Assembly (NCBI RefSeq): GCF_000023145.1
Contig: NC_012704.1
Location: forward strand, 1,426,001-1,490,000
Direction of reading: 5' to 3'
Length of the DNA stretch: 64,000 nucleotides
From: Corynebacterium kroppenstedtii DSM 44385
GTDB taxonomy: Bacteria > Actinomycetota > Actinomycetes > Mycobacteriales > Mycobacteriaceae
In this document: piece by piece, positions 27,036 through 35,106 of the stretch
Layout: each line of letters begins with the position of its first letter
Numbering within the stretch: the stretch's first letter is position 1
Notes under the pieces: model-generated
What the model saw: only the letters and a program-made list of their open reading frames with translations
Database searches by the model: none
Told to the model about the DNA's origin: nothing
Position numbers and translations under genes: made by a program

Positions 27036-27244
27036 GAGTTGAGTAGACTCTCGACCCTTACGAGTTCGTCGTAAAGGCGTCGTTCGGGGTCGGATAGTAT
27101 CCCCATGACGACGAGCTCTCGGAGACCTTGTTGTGTCAGCGGGGCACCTTCCCGCATGATGCCGGCATCTTTAAAGCTGTTGTATATCGCTTTGCGCCGC
27201 TTGTGGAGTTCCTCAGTGGTTCTCCGGTTGATTGTGATGCTCAT
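27032..27244 (-). CDS. small hypothetical protein, possible first gene of a broken pair
   Basis: A 70-residue charged protein, MSITINRRTTEELHKRRKAI at the start and DPERRLYDELVRVESLLNS at the end. ATG 27244 has GGGGAG six bases upstream; the frame is open further but that part overlaps the divergent peptidase gene. It resembles the 61-residue protein at 25,087. Its stop overlaps an ATG (ATGA) of a truncated partner frame. Small helical proteins in coupled pairs are common among toxin-antitoxin and phage genes, but nothing here identifies a toxin. Confidence 0.5.
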   Translation of the reverse strand: MSITINRRTTEELHKRRKAIYNSFKDAGIMREGAPLTQQGLRELVVMGILSDPERRLYDELVRVESLLNS

Positions 27245-27321
27245 GCCTGTCTCCCCTGTAGCTGTGATGTGCCACATACAGTATCGGGGAATCGAGACAT
27301 TTTCGTGGCGGGGACACAGTT

Positions 27322-27729
27322 TTGTTCGAGCATCAGGAAACGCCGCCGGTTTATGGTACAGGCGTGGTCGCTCCTCCTCTGTGCGTGTCCTCCCACACCG
27401 GTGGCGAGAAAGGCCGCTGGTACAGCGACACCCGAACAATAGGCCTCAGAAAAGACCTCCACCCCACACTGCGCTACTGCACACTCGCCCACGAACTAGG
27501 CCACGCCCTCAACAACCACGACAGTAGGGCCGAAGCCTGGCTTAGGGACCGGCAAGAGCGGGAAGCTGACATTTTCGCAGCTAACGTTTTGATCGACCCC
27601 AGCGAATACAAAAGCGCAGAGCTACTCTACGGCCCCCGCTACGGGGCTATTGCCCACGAAATAGGTGTCACCGTGCACCTCATCAAAGTGTGGGCGGCGC
27701 ACCACACTCCCCAAAGGATAATTCCATGA
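27322..27729 (+). CDS. ImmA/IrrE-family metallopeptidase
   Basis: A 135-residue zinc peptidase of the ImmA/IrrE family, which in mobile elements and phages cleaves the resident repressor. The zinc motif HELGH is in RYCTLAHELGHALNNH near residue 55, with the downstream ligand Glu in EREADIFAANVLI near residue 80. It starts at a TTG (27322), the only start after an in-frame stop at 27,265. The N-terminal part is shorter than in many relatives. Its stop overlaps the ATG of the next membrane protein gene (ATGA). No HTH repressor gene is adjacent. Confidence 0.8.
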   Translation: MFEHQETPPVYGTGVVAPPLCVSSHTGGEKGRWYSDTRTIGLRKDLHPTLRYCTLAHELGHALNNHDSRAEAWLRDRQEREADIFAANVLIDPSEYKSAELLYGPRYGAIAHEIGVTVHLIKVWAAHHTPQRIIP

Positions 27730-28178
27730 ACAGCTCCCCCACCCGCCAGCAAGACCTCCAAACATGGGCCATCAGACACCAAAAACTCATTTGGGGAATC
27801 ATCATCGCCATTGCCGTTCTTGGCGGACTTTTCTTGTTGGCTAATACTGGCTCAGACGAGTGGGAATCTGATTCTCAACGCAACCAAGCTTTCCAGGAAT
27901 TCTATTGCAAGAAGCTAGAAGAAGACCCCAACGAAGTAGGCGACAGTCTCATCTCGGCGTCGAATGATCTGTACAGCGATCCCGGGGACAGGGCAGTGCT
28001 TGTCCGAAACGCCAGAATGATAATTGACGGTGCCTTCACCCCTACCTGTGACACGGATAGCCCGACTTACAACCAGATGATTGTTGAGTCATGGGCAAAA
28101 GTTGCAGAGCAACAGTATGGCGACAATTTCACGCCATCAAAGGCTCGAGAAGCTGGCGTCAGCGTTGAAAACAACTAA
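27726..28178 (+). CDS. single-pass membrane protein, unknown
   Basis: A 150-residue protein with one membrane segment near residues 20-40 (LIWGIIIAIAVLGGLFLLA) and an acidic outer domain with two cysteines (FYCKKLEEDP, PTCDTDSP). Its start overlaps the peptidase stop (ATGA), so the two are translationally coupled. I recognise no family. In such island cassettes, small membrane proteins can act in immunity or superinfection exclusion, but there is no direct evidence here. Confidence 0.6.
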   Translation: MNSSPTRQQDLQTWAIRHQKLIWGIIIAIAVLGGLFLLANTGSDEWESDSQRNQAFQEFYCKKLEEDPNEVGDSLISASNDLYSDPGDRAVLVRNARMIIDGAFTPTCDTDSPTYNQMIVESWAKVAEQQYGDNFTPSKAREAGVSVENN

Positions 28179-28225
28179 AACCTTTAGGACTGTGTATAAA
28201 ACGCCCCGTAGATCAAGGAACAGCA

Positions 28226-29008
28226 ATGAAAACAACCAAAACCAACATGACCGCCCTCGACTACATCCTTACCGCCGTATGGTGGCTGGCCGTCATCCTC
28301 GCTATCGTCAGCCTGTTCTCCATGAGCGGGGCACGGGGCAAGATCGGCATGTTTCTCTTTTTCGCGATCATTGCGGGACTGCTGAGCTACGTCATCACGG
28401 CCCGCAGCAAAGATAAGGAATCCGGCCAGCACACGCCCCGAAAGTGGAAGATCGTTGCGCCTACTACTGCTGTTGCGCTCCTCGCTTCCCTAGCGCTGGT
28501 TGGTTCAGCGGGGACAAAGGACGCTGAGACGGAAGCGGCCACCGCACCGGCCACTACGACCGCCACCACCACGACGGCACAGACTGAGACGACAACCACA
28601 CAGAAACCGGCCCCCACGACCACACAGGACAAGCAGCCCTCACCAACGAAAACAAAGGACAACACCATGAACAACGGCGACATGGGTAAAGACTTTGAAC
28701 AGTGGTACCTCAAAACCGCCGGCATGACCTCATGGGAAGACAACTACTCGGCCGCGTGGGCACCCCACATTATCGCCGTAAAAGACGGAAAAGCCGGAAT
28801 CATTCAGTTCGTTACTGACCTCGATTCGTCAGATAAAGACGGGAAGAAAATCGGTAACCAGTTGGCAACCGCTATGGTGAACACGATTAAAACGACGCCT
28901 AAGAGTGAGTTGCCTGAGTCGGTGCAGAAGACGGCGAAACAGGTCGGAGTGTCCGACATTACGGGTTCTAAGGTTATTGCGCTGAAGGATATTCAGTTCC
29001 AGGACTAG
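28226..29008 (+). CDS. three-segment membrane protein with Thr-rich linker and exported C-terminal domain
   Basis: A 260-residue protein. Two membrane segments near residues 12-33 and 40-58 form an N-terminal hairpin and a third is near 77-94. A Thr/Ala-rich linker (about 100-145) follows, then a folded C-terminal domain (about 150-260) starting DFEQWYLKTAGMTSWEDNY. ATG 28226 follows AAGGAACAGCA. Its position between the peptidase cassette and the integrase suggests part of the mobile element's lysogeny-type module; function unknown. Confidence 0.6.
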   Translation: MKTTKTNMTALDYILTAVWWLAVILAIVSLFSMSGARGKIGMFLFFAIIAGLLSYVITARSKDKESGQHTPRKWKIVAPTTAVALLASLALVGSAGTKDAETEAATAPATTTATTTTAQTETTTTQKPAPTTTQDKQPSPTKTKDNTMNNGDMGKDFEQWYLKTAGMTSWEDNYSAAWAPHIIAVKDGKAGIIQFVTDLDSSDKDGKKIGNQLATAMVNTIKTTPKSELPESVQKTAKQVGVSDITGSKVIALKDIQFQD

Positions 29009-29020
29009 CACCCGCATTTT

Positions 29021-29061
29021 TTAGGCCCCGCCCCGTCACGTAACGACAAGGGTGGGGCCTT
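29021..29061. terminator. GC-rich hairpin after the membrane-protein gene
   Basis: AGGCCCCGCCC at 29,023-29,033 pairs with GGGTGGGGCCT at 29,050-29,060 (one G-U pair). It sits between the membrane-protein gene and the integrase. There is no T-run on the downstream side, so it may be a weak terminator or only a structured spacer. Confidence 0.3.
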
Positions 29062-29092
29062 ACCCCTACCCCACCACAAGGAAAACCCCAGA

Positions 29093-30178
29093 ATGGCCAG
29101 CATAAAGCAATACAACACCGCCAACGGCCCCAGATGGCGCGTCCAATACTACGACCCCGCCAACGGCAAACGACAAAAACGCGGCTTCGCAACAAAATGG
29201 CAAGCTGAAAACTGGGCCGCAGAAAACACCGTAGACCTCACCACCGGACAATGGCGCGACCCCGCCGGGGCAAACATCACCGTCGAAACACTCTCGAAAA
29301 CATGGTGGCGGGGCCGCCAGCACCTCAAACCCTCCACCCTCGACCGTGACGCCTCACGACTCCACGGCGTAGTCCTACCCATGTGGGGCAAACGGAAGAT
29401 CGGCACACTACGCAAAAGCGAAATCCAAGCATGGGTATCCGCGTCCCCACTCTCCGGCTCCAGTATCAGGCACGCCCATAACCTGCTAGCCCAAATCCTC
29501 GACGTCGCCGTGGACGATAACTATCTGAAGTCGAACCCGGCGCGTGGGGTGAAACTGCCGCCTAAGGGCAAACCCGTCAAGGTGTATCTGACACCTACTC
29601 AGCTGGAGCGGTTGGCTCATCATGCGGGGGATAAGGCTGTAGTGGTGTGGGTGCTTGGCACCGTAGGTCTCAGGTGGGGTGAACTGGTCGGACTCAAAGT
29701 CGAGGACGTGGACGAGCTGCACTCCCGGCTACGCATAAACCGGTCGGTGATCTACATCAAAGGTAAGCCCCAAGAGACGCTGCCTAAGACGCATGAGCGT
29801 CGCACGGTGTCGGTCAGTTTGCCGGTTATGCGCATGATCCATGAACAGGCCGCTGGACGGCTCCCTAGCGCGTGGCTCTTCCCCCACACCGACGGAGGGC
29901 CACTGAAACGGGCCGACGGTACTAAAGGCTGGTTCGCTGCTGCCGTGAAGAAAGCTCAAGCTGAAGACCCGTCGTTCCCCCGAATCACCCCTCACGGGTT
30001 GCGCCACGTAGCCGCTGGCCTGTTGGTATCAGCCGGGGCGAACGTGAAAGTCGTACAGCGGCAGCTAGGCCATGCCTCAGCCGTTTTAACGCTGGATACG
30101 TACGCAGATTTGTTCGAAGAAGACCTCGACACTGTGGGGCAAGCGATGGCCGGTCTATTTCGCATAGAGCCAAAATAG
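29093..30178 (+). CDS. int: tyrosine-recombinase integrase
   Basis: A phage-type integrase of 361 residues. The N-terminal arm-binding part (IKQYNTANGPRWRVQYYD) is followed by a core-binding SAM-like domain (about 60-150) and the catalytic domain with GLRWGEL (Arg, near 194), HGLRH (His-x-x-Arg, near 300), LGHAS and TYADLF (catalytic Tyr, near 342). The gene ends about 75 bases from the 3' end of tRNA-Glu, the usual position of an integrase beside its attachment site. It looks intact, although much of the rest of the element has decayed. I could not find a second copy of the tRNA 3' end on the left side. Confidence 0.92.
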   Translation: MASIKQYNTANGPRWRVQYYDPANGKRQKRGFATKWQAENWAAENTVDLTTGQWRDPAGANITVETLSKTWWRGRQHLKPSTLDRDASRLHGVVLPMWGKRKIGTLRKSEIQAWVSASPLSGSSIRHAHNLLAQILDVAVDDNYLKSNPARGVKLPPKGKPVKVYLTPTQLERLAHHAGDKAVVVWVLGTVGLRWGELVGLKVEDVDELHSRLRINRSVIYIKGKPQETLPKTHERRTVSVSLPVMRMIHEQAAGRLPSAWLFPHTDGGPLKRADGTKGWFAAAVKKAQAEDPSFPRITPHGLRHVAAGLLVSAGANVKVVQRQLGHASAVLTLDTYADLFEEDLDTVGQAMAGLFRIEPK

Positions 30179-30213
30179 AGCCACAGACGCCGAAACGTCC
30201 GACTTAACATATG

Positions 30214-30250
30214 CAAAATACCCCTGACCTGCAGTAACAGGTGAGGGGGT
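30214..30250 (-). terminator. rho-independent terminator of tRNA-Glu
   Basis: On the minus strand, CCCCTCACCTG-TTACTG-CAGGTCAGGGG (one mismatch) is followed by TATTTTG, just after the 3' end of tRNA-Glu. The same hairpin could also slow transcription coming from the integrase on the other strand. Confidence 0.6.
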
Positions 30251-30254
30251 GTTG

Positions 30255-30327
30255 TACCCTGTACGGGATTTGAACCCGTGCCGCCGCCGTGAGAGGGCGG
30301 TGTCCTAGGCCGCTAGACGAACAGGGC
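30255..30327 (-). tRNA. tRNA-Glu (CTC anticodon)
   Basis: A cloverleaf of 73 bases: acceptor GCCCTGT pairing with ACAGGGT (first pair G-U), anticodon arm CCGCC-CTCTCAC-GGCGG with CTC at the centre, and T arm ending GGTTCAAATCCC. CCA is not encoded. It is the likely integration target of the adjacent integrase element. Confidence 0.92.
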
Positions 30328-30350
30328 ATAAGAAGCCAAAGAGCTTCTTG

Positions 30351-30422
30351 CTGGCCTACCAGGACTCGAACCTAGAATGGCGGTACCAGAAACCGCTGTG
30401 TTGCCAATTACACCATAGGCCA
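30351..30422 (-). tRNA. tRNA-Gln (CTG anticodon)
   Basis: A cloverleaf of 72 bases: acceptor TGGCCTA pairing with TAGGCCA, anticodon arm GCGGT-TTCTGGT-ACCGC with CTG, and T arm GGTTCGAGTCC. It lies 23 bases upstream of tRNA-Glu and downstream of gltX, a conserved trio in corynebacteria. In bacteria without GlnRS this tRNA is first charged with Glu by GltX and then amidated by GatCAB. Confidence 0.92.
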
Positions 30423-30589
30423 ATGAGCACAAAGCACCGCCAGGCCCGGCTGCGCTGTGCAACGGGGAATAATATAACCATAGGGCCTTATGTGGGGCAA
30501 ATCCTCAGGTCAACGCTATTCCCACCGCAGCACAACACCCGCTCAGGGCCGACGAATGCCAGCTGCTGCAATACTCACTACAGCAGCAA

Positions 30590-32080
30590 TCACTGTTGGG
30601 CTGACCACGGAGTAACGGCCCGCGCATCCTTGAGGCGCTTCATCGTCGTCTGCTTCCCCAGCAGCTCCAGGGACTCGAACAACGGCGGCGATACCGCAGC
30701 GCCCGACGTCGCTACCCGAATCGCACCAAACGCCTTCCGGGGCTTCAGACCAAGCCGATCGATCAACGCGCCATGCAGGGCAGCTTCGATGCGTTCCGTC
30801 GTAAAGGAGGATTCATCGATCGCATCCAGCTCCTCCATCGCCACATCAAGAGCCTGCACAGCATCCTCTTTGAGGTTCTTCCTGCCCGACTTCTCGTCGA
30901 TCTCGAAGTCCTCATCCGACACCACAAGGAACTTCAGGAGATCCCACGCATCCCCCAACGTCTTGATGCGCGTTTGGACGAGCTCCGCGGCGACAGCGAA
31001 CTTGTCGTCCGGATAGTCCGCGGGGAAGCCCTTGTACTCTTCCAAGTACGCCCGCAAACGCTGAGCAAAATCATCTTTATCGAGCATACGAATATGCTCA
31101 GCGTTGATAGCGATCAGCTTTTTCTCGTCAAATCGCGCAGGATTGCCCAACACATCGCCAACGTCGAAATTCTTGACCAATTCATCGCGGCCGAAAATAT
31201 CCTGATCGGCGGACAAAGACCATCCCAAGAGAGACAGGTAGTTCACCATTCCTTCCGGAATGATGCCCGCATCCCGGTGATTAAAGAGATTCGACTCCGG
31301 GTCCCGCTTCGACAGCTTCTTATTGCCCTGCCCCATGACGAACGGCAAATGCGCAAACTGCGGAGTCTGCTTCGCAATCCCCAACTTCTTCAGAGCCTCG
31401 TACAAAGCCAACTGGCGAGGTGTCGACGCCAAAATGTCCTCACCACGCAGCACGTGAGTGACACCCATCATGGCGTCGTCAACCGGGTTGACCAGGGGAT
31501 ACAGAGGAGATCCATCAGACCGGGCAACAACATAGTCCGGCTGAGTTTCAGGCTGGAAGGTCACATGCCCACGGACCAAGTCATCCCATTCCCACACCTG
31601 CTCCGGCATGCGGAAACGCCATACCGGTTTGCGGCCCTCTTTTTCATATTCCGCAATTTGTTCATCAGTTAAATTGCGGTCGTAATTGTCATAACCCAAT
31701 TGAGGATCACGGCCCGCAGCCTTGTGGCGTGCTCTCACTTCATCCGCCGTCGAATAAGCGGGATAAACAAAGCCGGCTTCAATGAGTTTATTTAAAACAT
31801 CGGCATAAATATCTAACCGCTGGGACTGTCGGTAAGGACCATTCGGCCCGCCGATCTCGCCGATTCCTTCATCCCAGTCAATGCCCAACCATTGAAGTGA
31901 ATCAATAATCGCAGCATAGGATTCCTCAGAATCGCGTTTAGCATCGGTATCTTCAATACGAAAGATCATCTTTCCGTCGGTATGGCGCGCATACGCCCAG
32001 TTAAACAAAGCAGTACGCACCATTCCCACATGGGGAGTACCCGTCGGCGATGGACTAAATCGGACAACAACGTCACTCAT
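30590..32080 (-). CDS. gltX: glutamyl-tRNA synthetase
   Basis: A class I synthetase that charges tRNA-Glu and, in organisms relying on GatCAB, also tRNA-Gln. The HIGH-type motif is [15 protein letters not shown] near residue 10 and the KMSKS-type motif is [10 protein letters not shown] near residue 254. Length (496 aa) is normal. ATG 32080 ([12 protein letters not shown]) fits related proteins; ATG 32086 and TTG 32089 lie just upstream in frame. tRNA-Gln and tRNA-Glu follow downstream on the same strand, and gatB is also in this window. Confidence 0.95.
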   Translation of the reverse strand: MSDVVVRFSPSPTGTPHVGMVRTALFNWAYARHTDGKMIFRIEDTDAKRDSEESYAAIIDSLQWLGIDWDEGIGEIGGPNGPYRQSQRLDIYADVLNKLIEAGFVYPAYSTADEVRARHKAAGRDPQLGYDNYDRNLTDEQIAEYEKEGRKPVWRFRMPEQVWEWDDLVRGHVTFQPETQPDYVVARSDGSPLYPLVNPVDDAMMGVTHVLRGEDILASTPRQLALYEALKKLGIAKQTPQFAHLPFVMGQGNKKLSKRDPESNLFNHRDAGIIPEGMVNYLSLLGWSLSADQDIFGRDELVKNFDVGDVLGNPARFDEKKLIAINAEHIRMLDKDDFAQRLRAYLEEYKGFPADYPDDKFAVAAELVQTRIKTLGDAWDLLKFLVVSDEDFEIDEKSGRKNLKEDAVQALDVAMEELDAIDESSFTTERIEAALHGALIDRLGLKPRKAFGAIRVATSGAAVSPPLFESLELLGKQTTMKRLKDARAVTPWSAQQ

Positions 32081-32094
32081 GCTCATCAAGCGTA

Positions 32095-33399
32095 GTGGAC
32101 ACGGTATTTCTCACCACCCCTGCCCTTGTCGCACACGATCCACGCAGTGACACCGCCCGACCATCACGCGATCACGACCGACCTTCATTATCGACGACGA
32201 ATCCGCCGGAAAAGCTTGCCACCTCGGGCGAACGAACGTACTGTTTCAGCGTGGCTTCAGCATCCGACAATAGCTCCGCACCCCGACCCCGAAACGCCCC
32301 TGACTTCCTTCTTTCACGTGTTGACGGCTCGTTGCGCACCCAAGGCTCGGATGCCACTTTCACCACTATTAGCGACGCTCAAAGCGCCTTAGACAACGGA
32401 AAAGCCTCCTACATCGTCGGCGCGCTGCCCTTCGATCCGTCACACCCAGCTGCGCTCACGAGCCCCCGATCGGTGTGGCGATACACGGGTCCGCTGGAGC
32501 CTCCCGCCTTCTACAGGGGCAAAGGCGCCCACGCGCACATCGTCGCCGAAAACCCGAGCCTCGACGAGCACGCGGAGATTATCGACGCCGTTACGCGAAC
32601 GATCGCGCGGACCAGCGTCGATAAGGTAGTTATTGCCCGCAATGTTGATCTGTTCTTCGATGACCCGATCGACCCCCGGCTGCTGGCCACGCGCCTGATC
32701 GACCACGCTCCGAATCTGGACGGTTTTCTCGCGGACCTCTCCCCTGCCGGAGACGAATACACAGGTCACTGGCTTGTTGGTTCCTCGCCCGAAATGCTGA
32801 TTCGGCGTCAAGGCCCTGTTGTGTCGGCGTATCCCCTGGCTGGCTCGCTCCCGCGGAGCAACGACCCTCAGGAAGACGAACAACGCGGCCAGCAATTGCT
32901 GCACAGTACGAAGAATCTGGATGAGCATCATTTTGTTGTCGATCATTACCGACGGGTGCTCAGCCAGCTCTGTCACACGGTTGACATTCCGAGTTCGCCG
33001 GAGCTCATGCAGACTGCCGAAATGTGGCACTTAGCGACGCCGATCCGCGCAACTATTAACGACGACGGGCCCAGCGCTCTTCAACTTGCCGAGGCCCTTT
33101 ACCCCACCCCCGCTCTTGCTGGTGTTCCCACCGAGGCCGCCATGGAAATTATCCGCACTGCCGAAGGAGACCGCCGGTTTTACGGTGGCGCTGTCGGATG
33201 GTGCCACGCCAATGGCGACGGAGAGTTTATGGTCAGCATTAGGTGCGCTGAGCTGGAGAAAGATCTCCAGCACGCCAGAGCCTGGGCCGGTGGCGGGATC
33301 GTCGAACAATCTAATCCCACTGAGGAAGTTGAGGAAACATGCGGGAAGATGAAAACAATGCTTCTCGCGATGGGGGCCTCGGAAATTCGCCACAATTAG
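32095..33399 (+). CDS. isochorismate synthase (MenF/EntC family)
   Basis: A chorismate-utilising enzyme that makes isochorismate for menaquinone or siderophore synthesis. The C-terminal catalytic domain shows [12 protein letters not shown] near residue 181, [15 protein letters not shown] near 224, [16 protein letters not shown] near 271, HLATPIRA, and [22 protein letters not shown] near 362. The GTG at 32095 leaves only 14 bases to the divergent gltX start, too little for two promoters, so the true start may be further in; a GTG at 32,251 just before the conserved region is one option. Which pathway it serves cannot be read here; no other men or ent genes are in the window. Confidence 0.82.
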   Translation: MDTVFLTTPALVAHDPRSDTARPSRDHDRPSLSTTNPPEKLATSGERTYCFSVASASDNSSAPRPRNAPDFLLSRVDGSLRTQGSDATFTTISDAQSALDNGKASYIVGALPFDPSHPAALTSPRSVWRYTGPLEPPAFYRGKGAHAHIVAENPSLDEHAEIIDAVTRTIARTSVDKVVIARNVDLFFDDPIDPRLLATRLIDHAPNLDGFLADLSPAGDEYTGHWLVGSSPEMLIRRQGPVVSAYPLAGSLPRSNDPQEDEQRGQQLLHSTKNLDEHHFVVDHYRRVLSQLCHTVDIPSSPELMQTAEMWHLATPIRATINDDGPSALQLAEALYPTPALAGVPTEAAMEIIRTAEGDRRFYGGAVGWCHANGDGEFMVSIRCAELEKDLQHARAWAGGGIVEQSNPTEEVEETCGKMKTMLLAMGASEIRHN

Positions 33400-33431
33400 G
33401 GCCGCGACCGAACAAAGGCCGTGCAGCCCAC

Positions 33432-34229
33432 CTAGGCCTTAACAACCGGATTCTTCAGCGAACCCAGCCCCGGGATCTCAATCTCAATCTCGTCACCAGG
33501 AACCATCTGCGCTGTTCCCGCAGGCGAGCCAGTAGAAATCACGTCGCCGGGAAGCAGAGTGAACGCCTGGGAAACCCACTCAATAATCTCCGGAACCGAC
33601 TTAATCATCTGATTCGAATTAGAATCCTGCTTCACCGTGGTGGTTCCGTCGTGAGTCAGGTGAGCGCGGATAGGCAGGCCCTCCAAATCCAGGGCATCGA
33701 CATTGGTCTCGATCCACGGCCCCATCGGGCAGAACGTATCAAGCCCCTTGGCACGCGCCCACTGGCCGTCTGAGAACTGCAGGTCACGGGACGAAACGTC
33801 GTTCACGATGGTGTAGCCGAGCACAGCGTCGCGCCAATTTTCCGCGGCAACATTCTTGACGGGGCGGCCAATGACGATGGCGAGTTCACCCTCGAATTCA
33901 ACATTCGTCGCGAAGTCGGGGATCCTAATCGGAGACCCCGGCCCGGTGATCGCTGTCGGAGGCTTCAAGAAAATCGTGGGTGGCAGATGCTCGCTACCCT
34001 TTTTGAAGACTTCCGCCACGTGGTCGGCGTAGTTACGGCCTACCGCAACGACCTTCGGCGCCAAGATCGGGGCCAAAAGTCGGACGTCCGCGAGGGGCCA
34101 TTCCTTACCCGTTAATGTCGGTTCCCCGAACGGGTGGCCATCAATTTGGCGGCAGACGATGTCGTCGCCCTCACCCTCCACGGAACAAAATATCATACCT
34201 TCAACAGTGGCGATTCGAGCTATTCGCAT
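33432..34229 (-). CDS. FAH-family hydrolase/decarboxylase, Odx (oxaloacetate decarboxylase)-like
   Basis: A 265-residue fumarylacetoacetate hydrolase-superfamily protein. The metal-binding acids are in NVEFEGELAIVIG (about residue 108) and DVSSRDLQF (about 143); VAVGRNYADHVAEV near residue 60 and STGSPAGTAQM near residue 233 are also family marks. The C. glutamicum homologue encoded near gltX (Cg1458, Odx) is known as a soluble oxaloacetate decarboxylase, and synteny supports the same role here. Acylpyruvase and other FAH activities are alternatives. It is convergent with the isochorismate synthase gene. Confidence 0.8.
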   Translation of the reverse strand: MRIARIATVEGMIFCSVEGEGDDIVCRQIDGHPFGEPTLTGKEWPLADVRLLAPILAPKVVAVGRNYADHVAEVFKKGSEHLPPTIFLKPPTAITGPGSPIRIPDFATNVEFEGELAIVIGRPVKNVAAENWRDAVLGYTIVNDVSSRDLQFSDGQWARAKGLDTFCPMGPWIETNVDALDLEGLPIRAHLTHDGTTTVKQDSNSNQMIKSVPEIIEWVSQAFTLLPGDVISTGSPAGTAQMVPGDEIEIEIPGLGSLKNPVVKA

Positions 34230-34335
34230 GCGAACCAGCCTACATAACCCCTCACAGCTGATAAGGAAAACATCCTAAAAACAGCGGAGATGCTGCAGAT
34301 GCAGTGTGAGTGCACTGGGCAGACGAACTACCGCG

Positions 34336-35106
34336 TCACCACCGCGTCGTTCCCTTCTTCCGAATGACACTCACCAGCTCCGAACCGAAGTGATCAGCCG
34401 ACGTTTGCGCCAAATACAGCTCCGCACACGCTAGGGCGTCTACCAGCGCATTGTGGTTGTGATAGCTCGGCAGCCCACGGGAATAGCGCGCGTTCATCAA
34501 CCGAACCTCGCCGCGGCCCGGCCGGCGTCCGAATGACACCGCCGACCGTCGCTCCAAATCCATCGTGTCGACGACGCAAAGAGGGCTCCACGGCACACCG
34601 ACCGCACGCTCACACGCCGTGGAAATAAAGTCATGCTCAATGAGCGCTAAATGCGCCAACAGAGCACGCCCGGCGGCCGCATTAACAACGTCCGTCAGAA
34701 TGTCCAGCAAAGACCGGCCATTTTCCAACTGCGAATCGGTGATCCCATGGATAGTCGCCGACTGCCCCACTGAAACGTCGCCCTCGTGATAGCGTACGAG
34801 CCAGTGGTCCGCCGTCGCCAGAGGAATAGCACGCCCATTAATGGCGACCATCCCGACCGACAGCAGACGGTCGCGGTCGGCATCCAGACCAGTGGTTTCT
34901 ACATCCACAGCTAACAGCGGCAATTCCTTCAGCGGGGTGTCCAACTCAGGCGCAGGCGTCGTATAGAAATGATGGAGCGCCTCGGCTAGAGCACAGCGGG
35001 AGCGGTCCCGCGGGTCGTCACTCTCGCGTAACTGTTCGCACACCTCGCGGGAGCGGTCGGCATAGTCTTCCCACGACACGCGTGGTCGTCGTCGAAAAAA
35101 CCTCAT
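34336..35106 (-). CDS. DEDDh 3'-5' exonuclease (DnaQ-like) coupled to the CBS/nucleotidyltransferase protein
   Basis: A 256-residue exonuclease of the DNA polymerase III epsilon type. The first catalytic acids are in LLAVDVETTGLDADRDRLL near residue 54, the second in LIEHDF near residue 153, and the last in HNHNALVDALACAELY near residue 226. Its ATG overlaps the stop of the upstream DUF294 gene (ATGA), so the two proteins are made together. This pairing of a cyclic-nucleotide/CBS/nucleotidyltransferase protein with an exonuclease is known in other bacteria. The substrate, DNA or RNA, is not known. Confidence 0.85.
   Translation of the reverse strand: MRFFRRRPRVSWEDYADRSREVCEQLRESDDPRDRSRCALAEALHHFYTTPAPELDTPLKELPLLAVDVETTGLDADRDRLLSVGMVAINGRAIPLATADHWLVRYHEGDVSVGQSATIHGITDSQLENGRSLLDILTDVVNAAAGRALLAHLALIEHDFISTACERAVGVPWSPLCVVDTMDLERRSAVSFGRRPGRGEVRLMNARYSRGLPSYHNHNALVDALACAELYLAQTSADHFGSELVSVIRKKGTTRW

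Noticed and set aside
30773..31672. 299-codon plus-strand open frame inside gltX
   Set aside because: Antisense of a clear GluRS; no recognisable motifs.
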